The notes under the pieces were generated by a model, which searched no databases, was not told where the DNA came from, and saw only the letters and a list, made by a program, of their open reading frames with translations. The position numbers were made by a program, and so were the translations under genes. From Hyphomonas sp. CY54-11-8 (GTDB lineage: Bacteria > Pseudomonadota > Alphaproteobacteria > Caulobacterales > Hyphomonadaceae): DNA of 64,000 nucleotides. The stretch covers positions 1 through 64,000 of the forward strand of contig NZ_AWFD01000008.1 of the NCBI RefSeq assembly GCF_000682735.1, in the 5' to 3' direction. Of the stretch, positions 16,371 through 24,080 are shown piece after piece; the stretch's first letter is position 1, and each line of letters starts with the position of its first letter.

Positions 16371-18617
16371 CTAGAACTTGTACACCATCTCCAAACCGCT
16401 CGACGTGCCCGGGCTCGGGTAGATCGTGTCATTGATGATCGGCAGCAAGTGATAGAAGGACTTGTAATTGTCTACATTCTTCACAAAAAGGTTCACGCTG
16501 ATTTTGTCAGATGCTGAGGTAAATCCGACGCTGGCATCTATTTCCTTTACGGATGGAATTTTTGCCCGGTCGTTTTCCGCGGTGGATTCCGAAGAGGATT
16601 CGTAGCGGTATGCCAACCTTGCTCGGATATCACCGTATCCTCCGACCGGTGTCCGATACAGGAGTGCTGCAGCATAGGTCACTGGTGAGACCTTGCTGAA
16701 CTTCAGCTGATCGGCGTCGGAGATGCCATCGCCATCGGTGTCAAAGAAAGTGTAGTCCGCATTGGTGTAGCCATAGTTTCCGGTAAAGATGAGCGAGTCG
16801 CCATCCACAAATCCGTCTCGAAACATGGCGACAGACGTGTCAATTTCGATACCACTAATATCAGCGCTGCCTGCGTTCAGAACCGTTTGCGCAAGTGTCG
16901 GAGGCGGTCCAGTCACAGACCGCTGAAGTCCGTCAACCTGGTTGAAGAACAAAGATCCATTCAGACGCCACCTGCCATCCCAGAAGTCGCTTTTGAAGCC
17001 CGCTTCGTAGCTTTTGAGGGACTCTTCATCGAATGGAATAGGCAACCCATCGAGACCCAAACCTGAAGCGGTCGCGCGGCTGTTGAATCCACCGCTGCGA
17101 AACCCTTTCGATGCAGTCAAAAATGCCAGGAATTGATCAGTAGGCGTCCAGGTTAGGGTAAGCTTTGGGGAAAAGTCACTCCAGTCCTTGCTTGTTTCAC
17201 CGGTAAACGAGCAATCAGCTAGAGCAGGTAGCGTGTCTGTGCCGAACAGCGGCGCAGAGTTGCACCCACCTGTGGAGCGCGGAGCGAGATTGAAATCCTT
17301 TTCTTCGTAAGTGTAGCGCGCGCCAAGAGTTACCGTGAACTGATCGTTGACATAGTAGTCGCCCTGACCGAACAGGGCATAGGAGCGAGTAGATTGCTGT
17401 GCCGCGCCAGCCTGGATCACTTGAATTGGCGCAAGCGGCGGGCCGAGGAACCGTGCTTCTACGAGGTCGAGATTCTGGTCCATCGCAAATAGGCCAACGG
17501 TGAAGTCAAGTGATTCAAACAGGCCTTGGGTTGCATAACGCAATTCAAGGCTGGTCTGGTCATGTTTGATCCGTCCCCGGGTTTCGAAACTTGCCGTCGG
17601 GCCACCGTCCAGGTCGTTTTTCCCATTGTCGCCATAGTCTGTGTTTCGATACCCTGCAACAGCGGTAACAAGACCCCCAGGGGCGTTGATGTTCGCCTCG
17701 AGAACATAGGTTGTCGAAGTGATATCGACCTGATTGTCAGAATTGCGGTTTGCTGTGAAATAGCCGGCAGAATAGGTCGGATCGATCGCGAGAGCTGTAT
17801 CGCTGTCATTCTGATTGCGTTCGACGATGAAGGTCAGGTCACCGACACCATCCTCATCATACTTGATTGCAGCGCGGTAGTTCTTGATGTCCTTGTCCCC
17901 AAGCGTCCCTCCGATCGCATTGAGATTGCCGACGTAGCCGTCTGATTTCAATCCAGCCGCAGATAGAATGATCCCGAGTTTGTTTTCAATGAGCGTCGCA
18001 TCGACATACCCCATCACATCGAGGCGGTTATCACTTCCGATCACGCTGCGAAGCTGACCCGTGGCCCCCGCTTCCAAGCCAGGGCGACGTGTGCGGACTA
18101 CGACCGCGCCACCAGTAACGTTTCGGCCGAAAAGCGTGCCCTGAGGCCCCCTCAAAACCTCGATCGACTCCACATCAAATGTTTCGAGGAAGGATCCAAA
18201 ACGTTGCCCGTAAAATATTCCGTCCTTGATCAAACCGACAGCTGGATCGAGAGAAGCGGTGGATTCCGGCGTACCAAGGCCGCGAATGGCGAAGGAAGCT
18301 GTCCCGGGAGCCAATGACGTCTCATAGAGCTGGGTGTTTGGGGAATAAAATCCGACATCCCGCAGATCGTCGGCAAGTACTGCACGAACTGTATTGGCAT
18401 TGAATGCAGTGAGCGCGATCGGGACATCCTGGGCAGCTTCGCCCGCACTTTTCTTCTGCGCGTTCACGATAACCGTGTCGAGGAAAGCTTCCTCATCTTC
18501 CTTTTCCTGAGCGAGGGCGGGAGCTGCGGCCCAGGCTACCGCCAGCGCTGACAACGCTACGCCGTAGGACAGTCGTCGATAGGCAGAGTGCCGGTCGTTA
18601 CCATAATGAGTTGTCAT
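16371..18617 (-). CDS. TonB-dependent outer membrane receptor
   Basis: A 748-residue TonB-dependent receptor. The signal peptide is about residues 1-36 (cleavage after APALAQ). The plug domain follows, with VPIALTAF, FAIRGLGTPESTAS and the strong VESIEVLRGPQGTLFGRNVTGGAVVVRT; the rest is the barrel, ending in a terminal Phe (MVYKF). This plug style is typical of receptors for carbohydrates, aromatics, terpenoid or other organic molecules in alphaproteobacteria and is less typical of siderophore receptors. It lies downstream of the HD-domain gene on the same strand (60-base gap) and has its own terminator. In context it probably imports the substrate of the AtuA cluster; the ligand is unknown. 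Confidence 0.93.
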   Translation of the reverse strand: MTTHYGNDRHSAYRRLSYGVALSALAVAWAAAPALAQEKEDEEAFLDTVIVNAQKKSAGEAAQDVPIALTAFNANTVRAVLADDLRDVGFYSPNTQLYETSLAPGTASFAIRGLGTPESTASLDPAVGLIKDGIFYGQRFGSFLETFDVESIEVLRGPQGTLFGRNVTGGAVVVRTRRPGLEAGATGQLRSVIGSDNRLDVMGYVDATLIENKLGIILSAAGLKSDGYVGNLNAIGGTLGDKDIKNYRAAIKYDEDGVGDLTFIVERNQNDSDTALAIDPTYSAGYFTANRNSDNQVDITSTTYVLEANINAPGGLVTAVAGYRNTDYGDNGKNDLDGGPTASFETRGRIKHDQTSLELRYATQGLFESLDFTVGLFAMDQNLDLVEARFLGPPLAPIQVIQAGAAQQSTRSYALFGQGDYYVNDQFTVTLGARYTYEEKDFNLAPRSTGGCNSAPLFGTDTLPALADCSFTGETSKDWSDFSPKLTLTWTPTDQFLAFLTASKGFRSGGFNSRATASGLGLDGLPIPFDEESLKSYEAGFKSDFWDGRWRLNGSLFFNQVDGLQRSVTGPPPTLAQTVLNAGSADISGIEIDTSVAMFRDGFVDGDSLIFTGNYGYTNADYTFFDTDGDGISDADQLKFSKVSPVTYAAALLYRTPVGGYGDIRARLAYRYESSSESTAENDRAKIPSVKEIDASVGFTSASDKISVNLFVKNVDNYKSFYHLLPIINDTIYPSPGTSSGLEMVYKF

Positions 18618-18677
18618 AGATTTCCTCCCTGGAATTTTATTGGATATTGTCGTGTCACTGCGTGTCAGCTTGACGGG

Positions 18678-19412
18678 CTAGCGATTCGCCAATTGCTTCT
18701 TTGCAATTGCGATAAACGGATCGGTGCACATGAAGTCCGCATGGTGAACAATCCACGATTCCGTAGACCGTTCATTCAGATCACCTTCTCCTGAATGCGT
18801 CGCAACGATGTGTACAACGGAGTCTGGCAGTCCTGCATCCAGCGCAAGATGAGCGCCGGATACGGAATGTTTCACCAGCCTGCCATGTGAGCTCATGACT
18901 GCCTTGCCATTCAGCATTTCGTATTCCAGCAACTTGCCGACATCTGCGAGAATGGCGCCGGCAAGAACAACATCCAAGTTGATCGGTAGCGCAGCTCCGA
19001 AGAGGCCCGCCATTTCCTTGGCGGACTTATATGCAACAATTGCCACGCACCGCTTGTGGGCGTTGAAGCTCACTGGACAGCCCGGGATCTTTATCGAAAA
19101 CGGAATGTTGTATAGATCTGCTGGATGCAATGTACTCAGCCGGAAAGCGCTCTCCCAGCAGGCAATGACTTGAGAGCGAAGCGTTGTGTCTTCGATCCAA
19201 TCGATTTCCGGCCAAAGGTCGCTAATGTCACTAGCAGGCCCGCCCGATGCTGCGATGGTCTGAGCTTGAGCTAATCCCAGTCCGTTAGAACCGATGACCG
19301 ATGCAAGAATACCCATCACAGAGCCGCCAACGAGCGCGCGTCGATTGGCATCCGCTGCACCTGAGCATGTTTCGCGAGCCGGGTCCTCCCGCGGGGGTGA
19401 CACCTGTTTCAT
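18678..19412 (-). CDS. HD-domain protein with probable Tat-type leader
   Basis: A 244-residue protein. The N-terminal ANRRALVGGSVMG followed by a hydrophobic stretch suggests a twin-arginine leader. The rest resembles an HD phosphohydrolase domain: FNAHKRCV (first His), GAILADVGKLLEYE (HD position), SSHGRLVKHSVSGAHLA, VATHSGEG and HHADF. At the HD doublet the sequence reads AD, so the metal-binding His is missing and activity may be changed or lost. It is probably transcribed with the TonB receptor downstream. A dyad matching one near the AtuA promoter lies 82 bases upstream. The substrate is unknown. Confidence 0.7.
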   Translation of the reverse strand: MKQVSPPREDPARETCSGAADANRRALVGGSVMGILASVIGSNGLGLAQAQTIAASGGPASDISDLWPEIDWIEDTTLRSQVIACWESAFRLSTLHPADLYNIPFSIKIPGCPVSFNAHKRCVAIVAYKSAKEMAGLFGAALPINLDVVLAGAILADVGKLLEYEMLNGKAVMSSHGRLVKHSVSGAHLALDAGLPDSVVHIVATHSGEGDLNERSTESWIVHHADFMCTDPFIAIAKKQLANR

Positions 19413-19493
19413 TTTCCATCCCTTGAGCCAAGTCCTCGATGGGATGTTGGCTTGATTGTTTCAGGGAAGGTACACGCTGATGGCTGGACGAGC

Positions 19494-19511
19494 GTGTAAA
19501 GAAAATGACAC
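19494..19511 (-). promoter_or_regulatory. Candidate Crp/Fnr-type operator before the HD/TonB genes
   Basis: GTGTAA-AGAAAA-TGACAC is an 18-base dyad with one mismatch to GTGTCA-N6-TGACAC, the perfect dyad found at 20360-20377. It sits 82 bases upstream of the HD gene start, in the gap after the regulator gene. Confidence 0.55.
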
Positions 19512-19541
19512 TAAAAAAATATGCGAGCATTCGGGATTGGC

Positions 19542-20225
19542 TCAGTCGATGGCGACGGCCACAGCTTGAAGCGATTGAGGGGACAAGATGAGCCACTCAT
19601 CATTGTCACGCTCAAGGATCCCGCTGTCCCTGAAATACTGAATTTCCTTATGGATGGTTTGTCTAGAGACGCCGAGGATGGCGGAGATTTCCTTGATAGT
19701 GATTGGTGCGGTGATACGGCGGGCTGATCCTTCAGTGCCTTCCGAACAATAGGTCAGCAAGTTATTGAACAGGACGCCAATCTGGTTGCGGATGGGCGAG
19801 GCAGCGACAGTCACGCGAAACGAAAGCATACTGGTAATGACATTGGAAAACTTCCTGCACAGGAGGTCCGGTATCTCAGGATGCTTCTCGTAAAGCCGCA
19901 TAAATGTATCTCGGTCGATCGCCGCGACTGCGCAGGATGTGGCGGCGACCGTTACATGATTGTTGCAGCGGTCGGAGATAACGGCAGTTTCACTGAAGCA
20001 ATTGCCGGGCCGGTACAGTACGAGGATGGCCTGGCTGCCGTCAGGTGTATCCACATACACTTTTGCGTACCCGGTTCGCAGCTGATGAATTCGACGTGCT
20101 CTTTCCCCGGGTTGAGTGATCACGTCACCGCGCTCGAAATTCATGATCTTCATCGCCTGAAGTAATTCATGTCGGGCGTGGTCGGGTAGGGCCGCGATCC
20201 AGTTCTGATCGGAGACGATGCGCAC
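19542..20225 (-). CDS. Crp/Fnr family transcriptional regulator
   Basis: A 227-residue regulator with an N-terminal cyclic-nucleotide-binding-type beta-roll (about 20-130: RGDVITQPGE, GYAKVYVDTPDG, LYRPGNCFSETAVI) and a C-terminal Crp-type helix-turn-helix (about 170-215: TIKEISAILGVSRQTIHKEI). No N-terminal cysteine cluster is seen, so it is not an oxygen-sensing FNR; the effector is unknown. It lies between the HD/TonB and AtuA transcription units. The dyads at 19494-19511 and 20360-20377 fit a homodimer of this family, so it probably controls both units. Confidence 0.9.
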   Translation of the reverse strand: MRIVSDQNWIAALPDHARHELLQAMKIMNFERGDVITQPGERARRIHQLRTGYAKVYVDTPDGSQAILVLYRPGNCFSETAVISDRCNNHVTVAATSCAVAAIDRDTFMRLYEKHPEIPDLLCRKFSNVITSMLSFRVTVAASPIRNQIGVLFNNLLTYCSEGTEGSARRITAPITIKEISAILGVSRQTIHKEIQYFRDSGILERDNDEWLILSPQSLQAVAVAID

Positions 20226-20554
20226 TGTCGAATGGACTCCTCTAAGCGGCTTGGTGAAAGTCTATACGATCAACGATCAGAGAGGCCAGCAAGTTTGCCA
20301 CAGATGAGTGGTGGCTTTCTGATCGCGCTGCGCTCTCCGGGTCGAAGCAGATGTCTTTAGTGTCAAGTTTCTGACACGGCGCCGCGGCGGGATCGGATAC
20401 TATCCTGAAAAAGCTGATCACCGATCAGTCTAAAAAAGTCAGGGAGGATCATCAGCCCGGTCGGCCTTCCGGTCGGACTGACCAGTTGCTTCCCAATTTC
20501 GAAGAACCCGAGGTCCTTGTTTCAGACGGGCTTCTCAATTGGATTTGATAACAA
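20226..20554. other. Divergent intergenic region, regulator / AtuA cluster
   Basis: This 329-base gap has no gene. It must contain the regulator promoter (leftward) and the promoter of the AtuA operon (rightward). The only strong structure is the dyad at 20360-20377, listed separately. GATCA-containing repeats also occur (CGATCAACGATCAGAGA at 20268-20284, and CACCGATCAGTC near 20420). Confidence 0.5.
20360..20377 (+). promoter_or_regulatory. Perfect GTGTCA-N6-TGACAC dyad
   Basis: GTGTCA-AGTTTC-TGACAC is a perfect dyad with the half-site spacing used by Crp/Fnr-family dimers. It lies 178 bases before the AtuA start and 135 bases before the regulator start, in the shared divergent region. Confidence 0.6.
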
Positions 20555-21916
20555 ATGCAAAGCTGCAAAATTCTTGTGCCCACAGGTATGCTGGGGTCCG
20601 GCTGCCCTGAGGAAGCAATTGAGCGTGGCTTTTCGATGCGGCCCGATGCAGTCGCCGTCGACGCTGGGTCGACGGATTCTGGCCCGTATTTCCTTGCTAC
20701 CACCCACTCAAAGATGACACGGGGAGCTGTGAGGAGAGACCTCGCGCAGATAATTCCGAGACAGCTTGATGCGGGCATTCCGCTGATTATCGGAAGCTGC
20801 GGATCAGCGGGTACCGATGCGGGGGTCGACTATGTGGCGGATATTTGCGGAGAAATACTGACTGAAATCGGGCGAACAGCAAAGATTGCCAAGATCTATT
20901 CTGAAATCCGGGCTACCGATCTGGTTGACCGGCTTGCGCGGGGCCAGGTCAGACCACTTCCTCCAAGTTTACCGCTCACCAAGGAGGAAATTGAGTCCTG
21001 TATCCGCATAGTGGGTTTGCAGGGGGCCGAGCCGATGCAGAAGGCCATCAGGGACGGTGCTCAGATAATTCTCTGCGGTCGCGCAACAGATACCGCGGTA
21101 CTTGCTTGCGTGCCTTTGATGAAAGGTTTGCCAACTGGCGCGAGTTGGCATGCTGCCAAAATTGCGGAGTGCGGAAGTGTTTGTACGGAGCGTTTAAGGT
21201 TGGGTGGTGTCATGATTACTGTTACCTCTGCCGGATTCGAAGTGGAACCACTGCACATCGACAATCGGTGCACGGTGGCGTCTGTTTCCGCGCACATGCT
21301 GTATGAAAATTCCGATCCTTTCCGGTTGATTGAGCCGGGCGTCATTCTTGACGCGTCCGGAGCGAAATATGAGCAGTTGGATCACCGCCGAGTTCGCGTT
21401 ACCGGATCTTTCGCCGAAACCACAAGCTATACAATTAAGCTCGAAGCCGCCCGTCTCGCCGGCTATCAGACCATGAGCTTTGTTTGCATCCGCGAGCCCA
21501 AGGTCCTTGAGAGATTCGATCAGTGGCTGTCCAGCCTCGAGGAGGTCTGCGCTAGCTGGATCCGGGACAATATGAATGTGTCCTCTCAAGAGTATGACAT
21601 CGACTTTCGGCCATATGGCTGGAACGGCTTAGGTGGCAACTGGCCTCCAGGCTCGGGTGTTCCTTTCGAAGTCGGACTGATGGTGCTCGTGACGGCGGAG
21701 ACTTCAGAACTTTCACTCCAGATCGCCAGGGCCTGCAATCCTGCGCTTCTTCACTGGTCCGGGGATCCCTCGGCACCCATGCCGAGCTTTGCGTTTCCCT
21801 ATTCACCAGCGGAGACGCCAAGGGGGCCGGTCTATGAATTTGCCATGAACCATGTCGTGACCGTCGATGACCCACTGGATTTGTTTCGCATGGAATACAC
21901 AGAGGGCGGACAATGA
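20555..21916 (+). CDS. AtuA family protein (DUF1446)
   Basis: A 453-residue protein of the AtuA/DUF1446 family, recognisable from the glycine-rich opening VPTGMLGSGCPEEAIERG, the segment AVDAGSTDSGPYFL (about 36-49), IGSCGSAGTDAGVDYV, and IILCGRATDTAV near 170. Family members are tied to acyclic terpene utilisation and other catabolic clusters, but the reaction is not established. A stop codon lies just upstream in frame, which fixes the ATG at 20555; the ribosome binding site is weak. The next gene, DUF4387, overlaps by four bases, and the pair is a conserved partnership. Base composition is lower in G+C than the surrounding chromosome. Confidence 0.9.
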   Translation: MQSCKILVPTGMLGSGCPEEAIERGFSMRPDAVAVDAGSTDSGPYFLATTHSKMTRGAVRRDLAQIIPRQLDAGIPLIIGSCGSAGTDAGVDYVADICGEILTEIGRTAKIAKIYSEIRATDLVDRLARGQVRPLPPSLPLTKEEIESCIRIVGLQGAEPMQKAIRDGAQIILCGRATDTAVLACVPLMKGLPTGASWHAAKIAECGSVCTERLRLGGVMITVTSAGFEVEPLHIDNRCTVASVSAHMLYENSDPFRLIEPGVILDASGAKYEQLDHRRVRVTGSFAETTSYTIKLEAARLAGYQTMSFVCIREPKVLERFDQWLSSLEEVCASWIRDNMNVSSQEYDIDFRPYGWNGLGGNWPPGSGVPFEVGLMVLVTAETSELSLQIARACNPALLHWSGDPSAPMPSFAFPYSPAETPRGPVYEFAMNHVVTVDDPLDLFRMEYTEGGQ

Positions 21917-22218
21917 CGACGCTTCGAGACATCGCGCGACATGTTAGGTCCAAGAATGCTGGTCCATTCTGGGTGACAGTAGACATATTCTTAGATGGAG
22001 ATGCAGAATTCGAAAGGGTGTGCGGTGCGCCATGGCTGAACCCCAATTCCATATCTCAAATCTTTGGTGTCAATGCGTCATCTGTGAAGGTCTTCCCAAT
22101 CCCTGAGCAAAATGTGCTCAAGATTTCATTTCCTCGGCGATATCCTCAAGGGGGGATCCACGATAGGGATCAACACAGCGGGCAACAATTCGTTTTGCTG
22201 CTTGGTCAGAAAGTCTGA
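21913..22218 (+). CDS. DUF4387 family protein (AtuA partner)
   Basis: A 101-residue protein opening TTLRDIARHVRSKNAGPFWVTVDIFL, which is the DUF4387 pattern. DUF4387 commonly follows or is fused to AtuA/DUF1446, so the two probably form one enzyme. Its start overlaps the AtuA stop (ATGA). The C-terminus carries the HDRDQHSGQQFVLLL segment, with several polar residues that could be catalytic or structural. The function is unknown beyond the partnership. Confidence 0.9.
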   Translation: MTTLRDIARHVRSKNAGPFWVTVDIFLDGDAEFERVCGAPWLNPNSISQIFGVNASSVKVFPIPEQNVLKISFPRRYPQGGIHDRDQHSGQQFVLLLGQKV

Positions 22219-22220
22219 AA

Positions 22221-23702
22221 ATGAGTCGTGTGACGGATTCTGTGAAAGAGGCAGGTGCTCGCCCTCGTAAATTGTCGAGACTGACAGCAATTAGTTATGG
22301 CGCGGGTGCATCAGCAGACGGAATAAAAAGCACGGCCTACGGTACGTTCCTGCTTTTCTTTTACCAGCAACTATTGGGGGTGCCGGGCACGCTGGTGGGG
22401 TTGGCGCTAGGTCTTTCAATTATCGTCGATGCGATCACCGACCCTCTAGTGGGGCAATTGTCCGACCGAACATCTACACGGTACGGCAGACGGCACCCTT
22501 ATCTCGCCCTGGCCGCAGTTCCGCTGGCGGTCACCTTTTTCTTCCTTTTTAATCCACCCAAGGGTCTCAGCGATTTCGGCTATTTCACTTGGCTATTGTT
22601 CTTTGCGGTTTCAGCAAGAATAGCGCTGACATTGTACGATATCCCGCATCTGGCGCTTGGGGCTGAAATGGCGCCAAGTTATGAACAAAGAACTGGGCTC
22701 TTTGCGGTCAGTTCCGGGTTCCGCGTTGTTGTGGGAGCGTTGACCACGTTCCTTGCCTACAAGTTTCTGTTTCCGACCACGGATCTATACGATCCTGGTT
22801 TGCTAAATCCCGATGGATATTTTTGGCTTGGCCTGGTCAGTGGCATAATGATGTTCCTGGCGATGGCGGTATGTTTCTTCGGAACACTCAATATCGTGCC
22901 ATTGCTTCGCAAAACGGAGGGGGCGCTGAATGTCAATCTCATTTCAATATTTGGTGAGATGTTCAGGCTCTCGAAAAGCCCCTCATTTCGTGCGGTGTTT
23001 TTCGGTCTCTTCATCTATGTCATGGCCGTCAACATGGATCAGAGCTATTCAGCATATATCGGTCTGCATTTCTGGAACCTGACGACAGAGTCGATGGCCT
23101 ATATGCCACTGGCAAGTCTTGGCGGGGCCATAACAGCGCTTGTTGTCGTTCGGCCCCTTGCCAAGCTTTTGGACAAAAAGCGTTTGCTTATCGCCACGAC
23201 GCTTCTGTCCGTTGTCAATCTCAACATCTTTATTTGCGGTCGCTTGTTCTTCCCAAACCTCTTTCCCGCTAATGGAGATAGCATCATCGTCTGGATGGTA
23301 GGCCTGAATTATTTTCTGGTTGGCTTCATCGGGCTTACGATTTTGACAACCATCAATTCAATGTATGCCGACCTAGCCGACGAGCATGAGCTTTTGACCG
23401 GTAACAGGCGAGAAGCGACGCTGTACGCGACGCGTTCCTTTGCGAATAAGGGGGCAGCCGCTATCGGTGTGACTTTGAGCGGGATTGCACTAGAGATGAT
23501 TTCGTTTCCCGAAGCTGCGAAAGTTGGGGCGGTATCGGAGGGCGTAGTATGGAACCTTGGGCTCCTCTACGGTCCGATCATTTCAATTGTGTGGTTGCTC
23601 ACAGTATGGCTCTACTCGAAATATCGAATAGACCGAAAATCTCACCAAGATATATGCGATCAGATCGCCGCTCGAACACAGGGCGTAGGGGCGAAAGCCT
23701 GA
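22221..23702 (+). CDS. MelB-type (GPH family) sugar/cation symporter
   Basis: A 493-residue inner-membrane transporter of the glycoside-pentoside-hexuronide:cation symporter group (MFS_2). About 12 hydrophobic segments are visible, with the family's cation-site region DAITDPLVGQLSDRTSTRYGRRHPY (about 71-95, given in parts: DPLVGQLSDR and GRRHPY) and the later DEHELLTGNRREATLYA. The family moves glycosides and related organic acids with H+ or Na+. It begins two bases after the DUF4387 stop, so it belongs to the AtuA operon and probably brings the substrate of that pathway into the cytoplasm after TonB-dependent outer-membrane uptake. The substrate cannot be read from sequence. Confidence 0.92.
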   Translation: MSRVTDSVKEAGARPRKLSRLTAISYGAGASADGIKSTAYGTFLLFFYQQLLGVPGTLVGLALGLSIIVDAITDPLVGQLSDRTSTRYGRRHPYLALAAVPLAVTFFFLFNPPKGLSDFGYFTWLLFFAVSARIALTLYDIPHLALGAEMAPSYEQRTGLFAVSSGFRVVVGALTTFLAYKFLFPTTDLYDPGLLNPDGYFWLGLVSGIMMFLAMAVCFFGTLNIVPLLRKTEGALNVNLISIFGEMFRLSKSPSFRAVFFGLFIYVMAVNMDQSYSAYIGLHFWNLTTESMAYMPLASLGGAITALVVVRPLAKLLDKKRLLIATTLLSVVNLNIFICGRLFFPNLFPANGDSIIVWMVGLNYFLVGFIGLTILTTINSMYADLADEHELLTGNRREATLYATRSFANKGAAAIGVTLSGIALEMISFPEAAKVGAVSEGVVWNLGLLYGPIISIVWLLTVWLYSKYRIDRKSHQDICDQIAARTQGVGAKA

Positions 23703-23997
23703 ATTGAGGCGGCCGAAGTGAGGGTGCTGGATGGGAGGGGCTGATCTCCAACATTCCTGTGGGTACAGCTTCCTGACGGCCGTTTGGGAAATGGGGTGCG
23801 GGTTCCTGAAGCGGCATGAGCCTTGCGAAATCGAGCGAAAAGTGAGCGATCCTTGTACAGTTCATAAGCTCGCTTCGTGGTAACCACGGTAACTTTTTTG
23901 AGCTTGACCCAGCAAAGTGTATCAATTGGAGACATAATAGGGTCGGTTTTTATTGGCTTTTTTCAAAATCCAACAATGCCTAGCACCCCCTGATTCC
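23703..23997. other. Gap between the catabolic operon and the tRNA fragment
   Basis: No gene can be supported. A minus-strand frame (23660-23935) opens MSPIDTLCWVKLKKVTVVTT, but its C-terminal two-thirds are low-complexity, and it overlaps the symporter gene. Because it lies beside an attachment site, it could be an integrase remnant, but no recombinase motif is visible. An AT-rich tract (23945-23970) precedes the tRNA fragment. Confidence 0.35.
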
Positions 23998-24044
23998 GAT
24001 TCCTAATCTGTAGGTCGTGAGTTCGAATCTCGCCGGGATCGCCA
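23998..24044 (+). other. tRNA 3' fragment, probable attachment-site repeat
   Basis: The 47 bases read as the 3' part of a tRNA: an anticodon-loop-like TTCCTAA, a variable loop AGGTC, a T-arm with stem GTGAG/CTCGC around TTCGAAT, a 3' acceptor strand CGGGATC, a discriminator G, and an encoded CCA. The loop would place a CCT (Arg) anticodon. The sequence upstream cannot form the anticodon 5' stem, D-arm or GATCCCG acceptor 5' strand, so this is not a working gene. Such fragments mark the far end of an element integrated in a tRNA gene. The orientation predicts the element to the left. Confidence 0.8.
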
Positions 24045-24080
24045 CTTTCCAGACCCAGCGCGAGTGAGGTGGAGGTGGCC

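Larger units (their letters stand above)
1..24044. mobile_element. Right part of an integrated genomic island (left end outside window)
   Basis: The right boundary is inferred from a tRNA 3' fragment at 23998-24044, next to which ordinary chromosomal genes begin. The contents are typical accessory cargo: a restriction/defence locus, antirestriction ArdA, DUF736, a mobilisation operon with a truncated relaxase, and a lower-G+C catabolic cluster. No integrase, replication gene or type IV secretion gene is visible, so the element is either partly outside the window or decayed. The island may also be a mosaic of more than one insertion. The left end and the intact tRNA gene should lie upstream of position 1. 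Confidence 0.6.

Noticed and set aside
23660-23935. Integrase gene beside the tRNA fragment
   Set aside because: The frame is short, overlaps the symporter gene and has no recombinase motif; it is kept only as a vague possibility in the gap entry.
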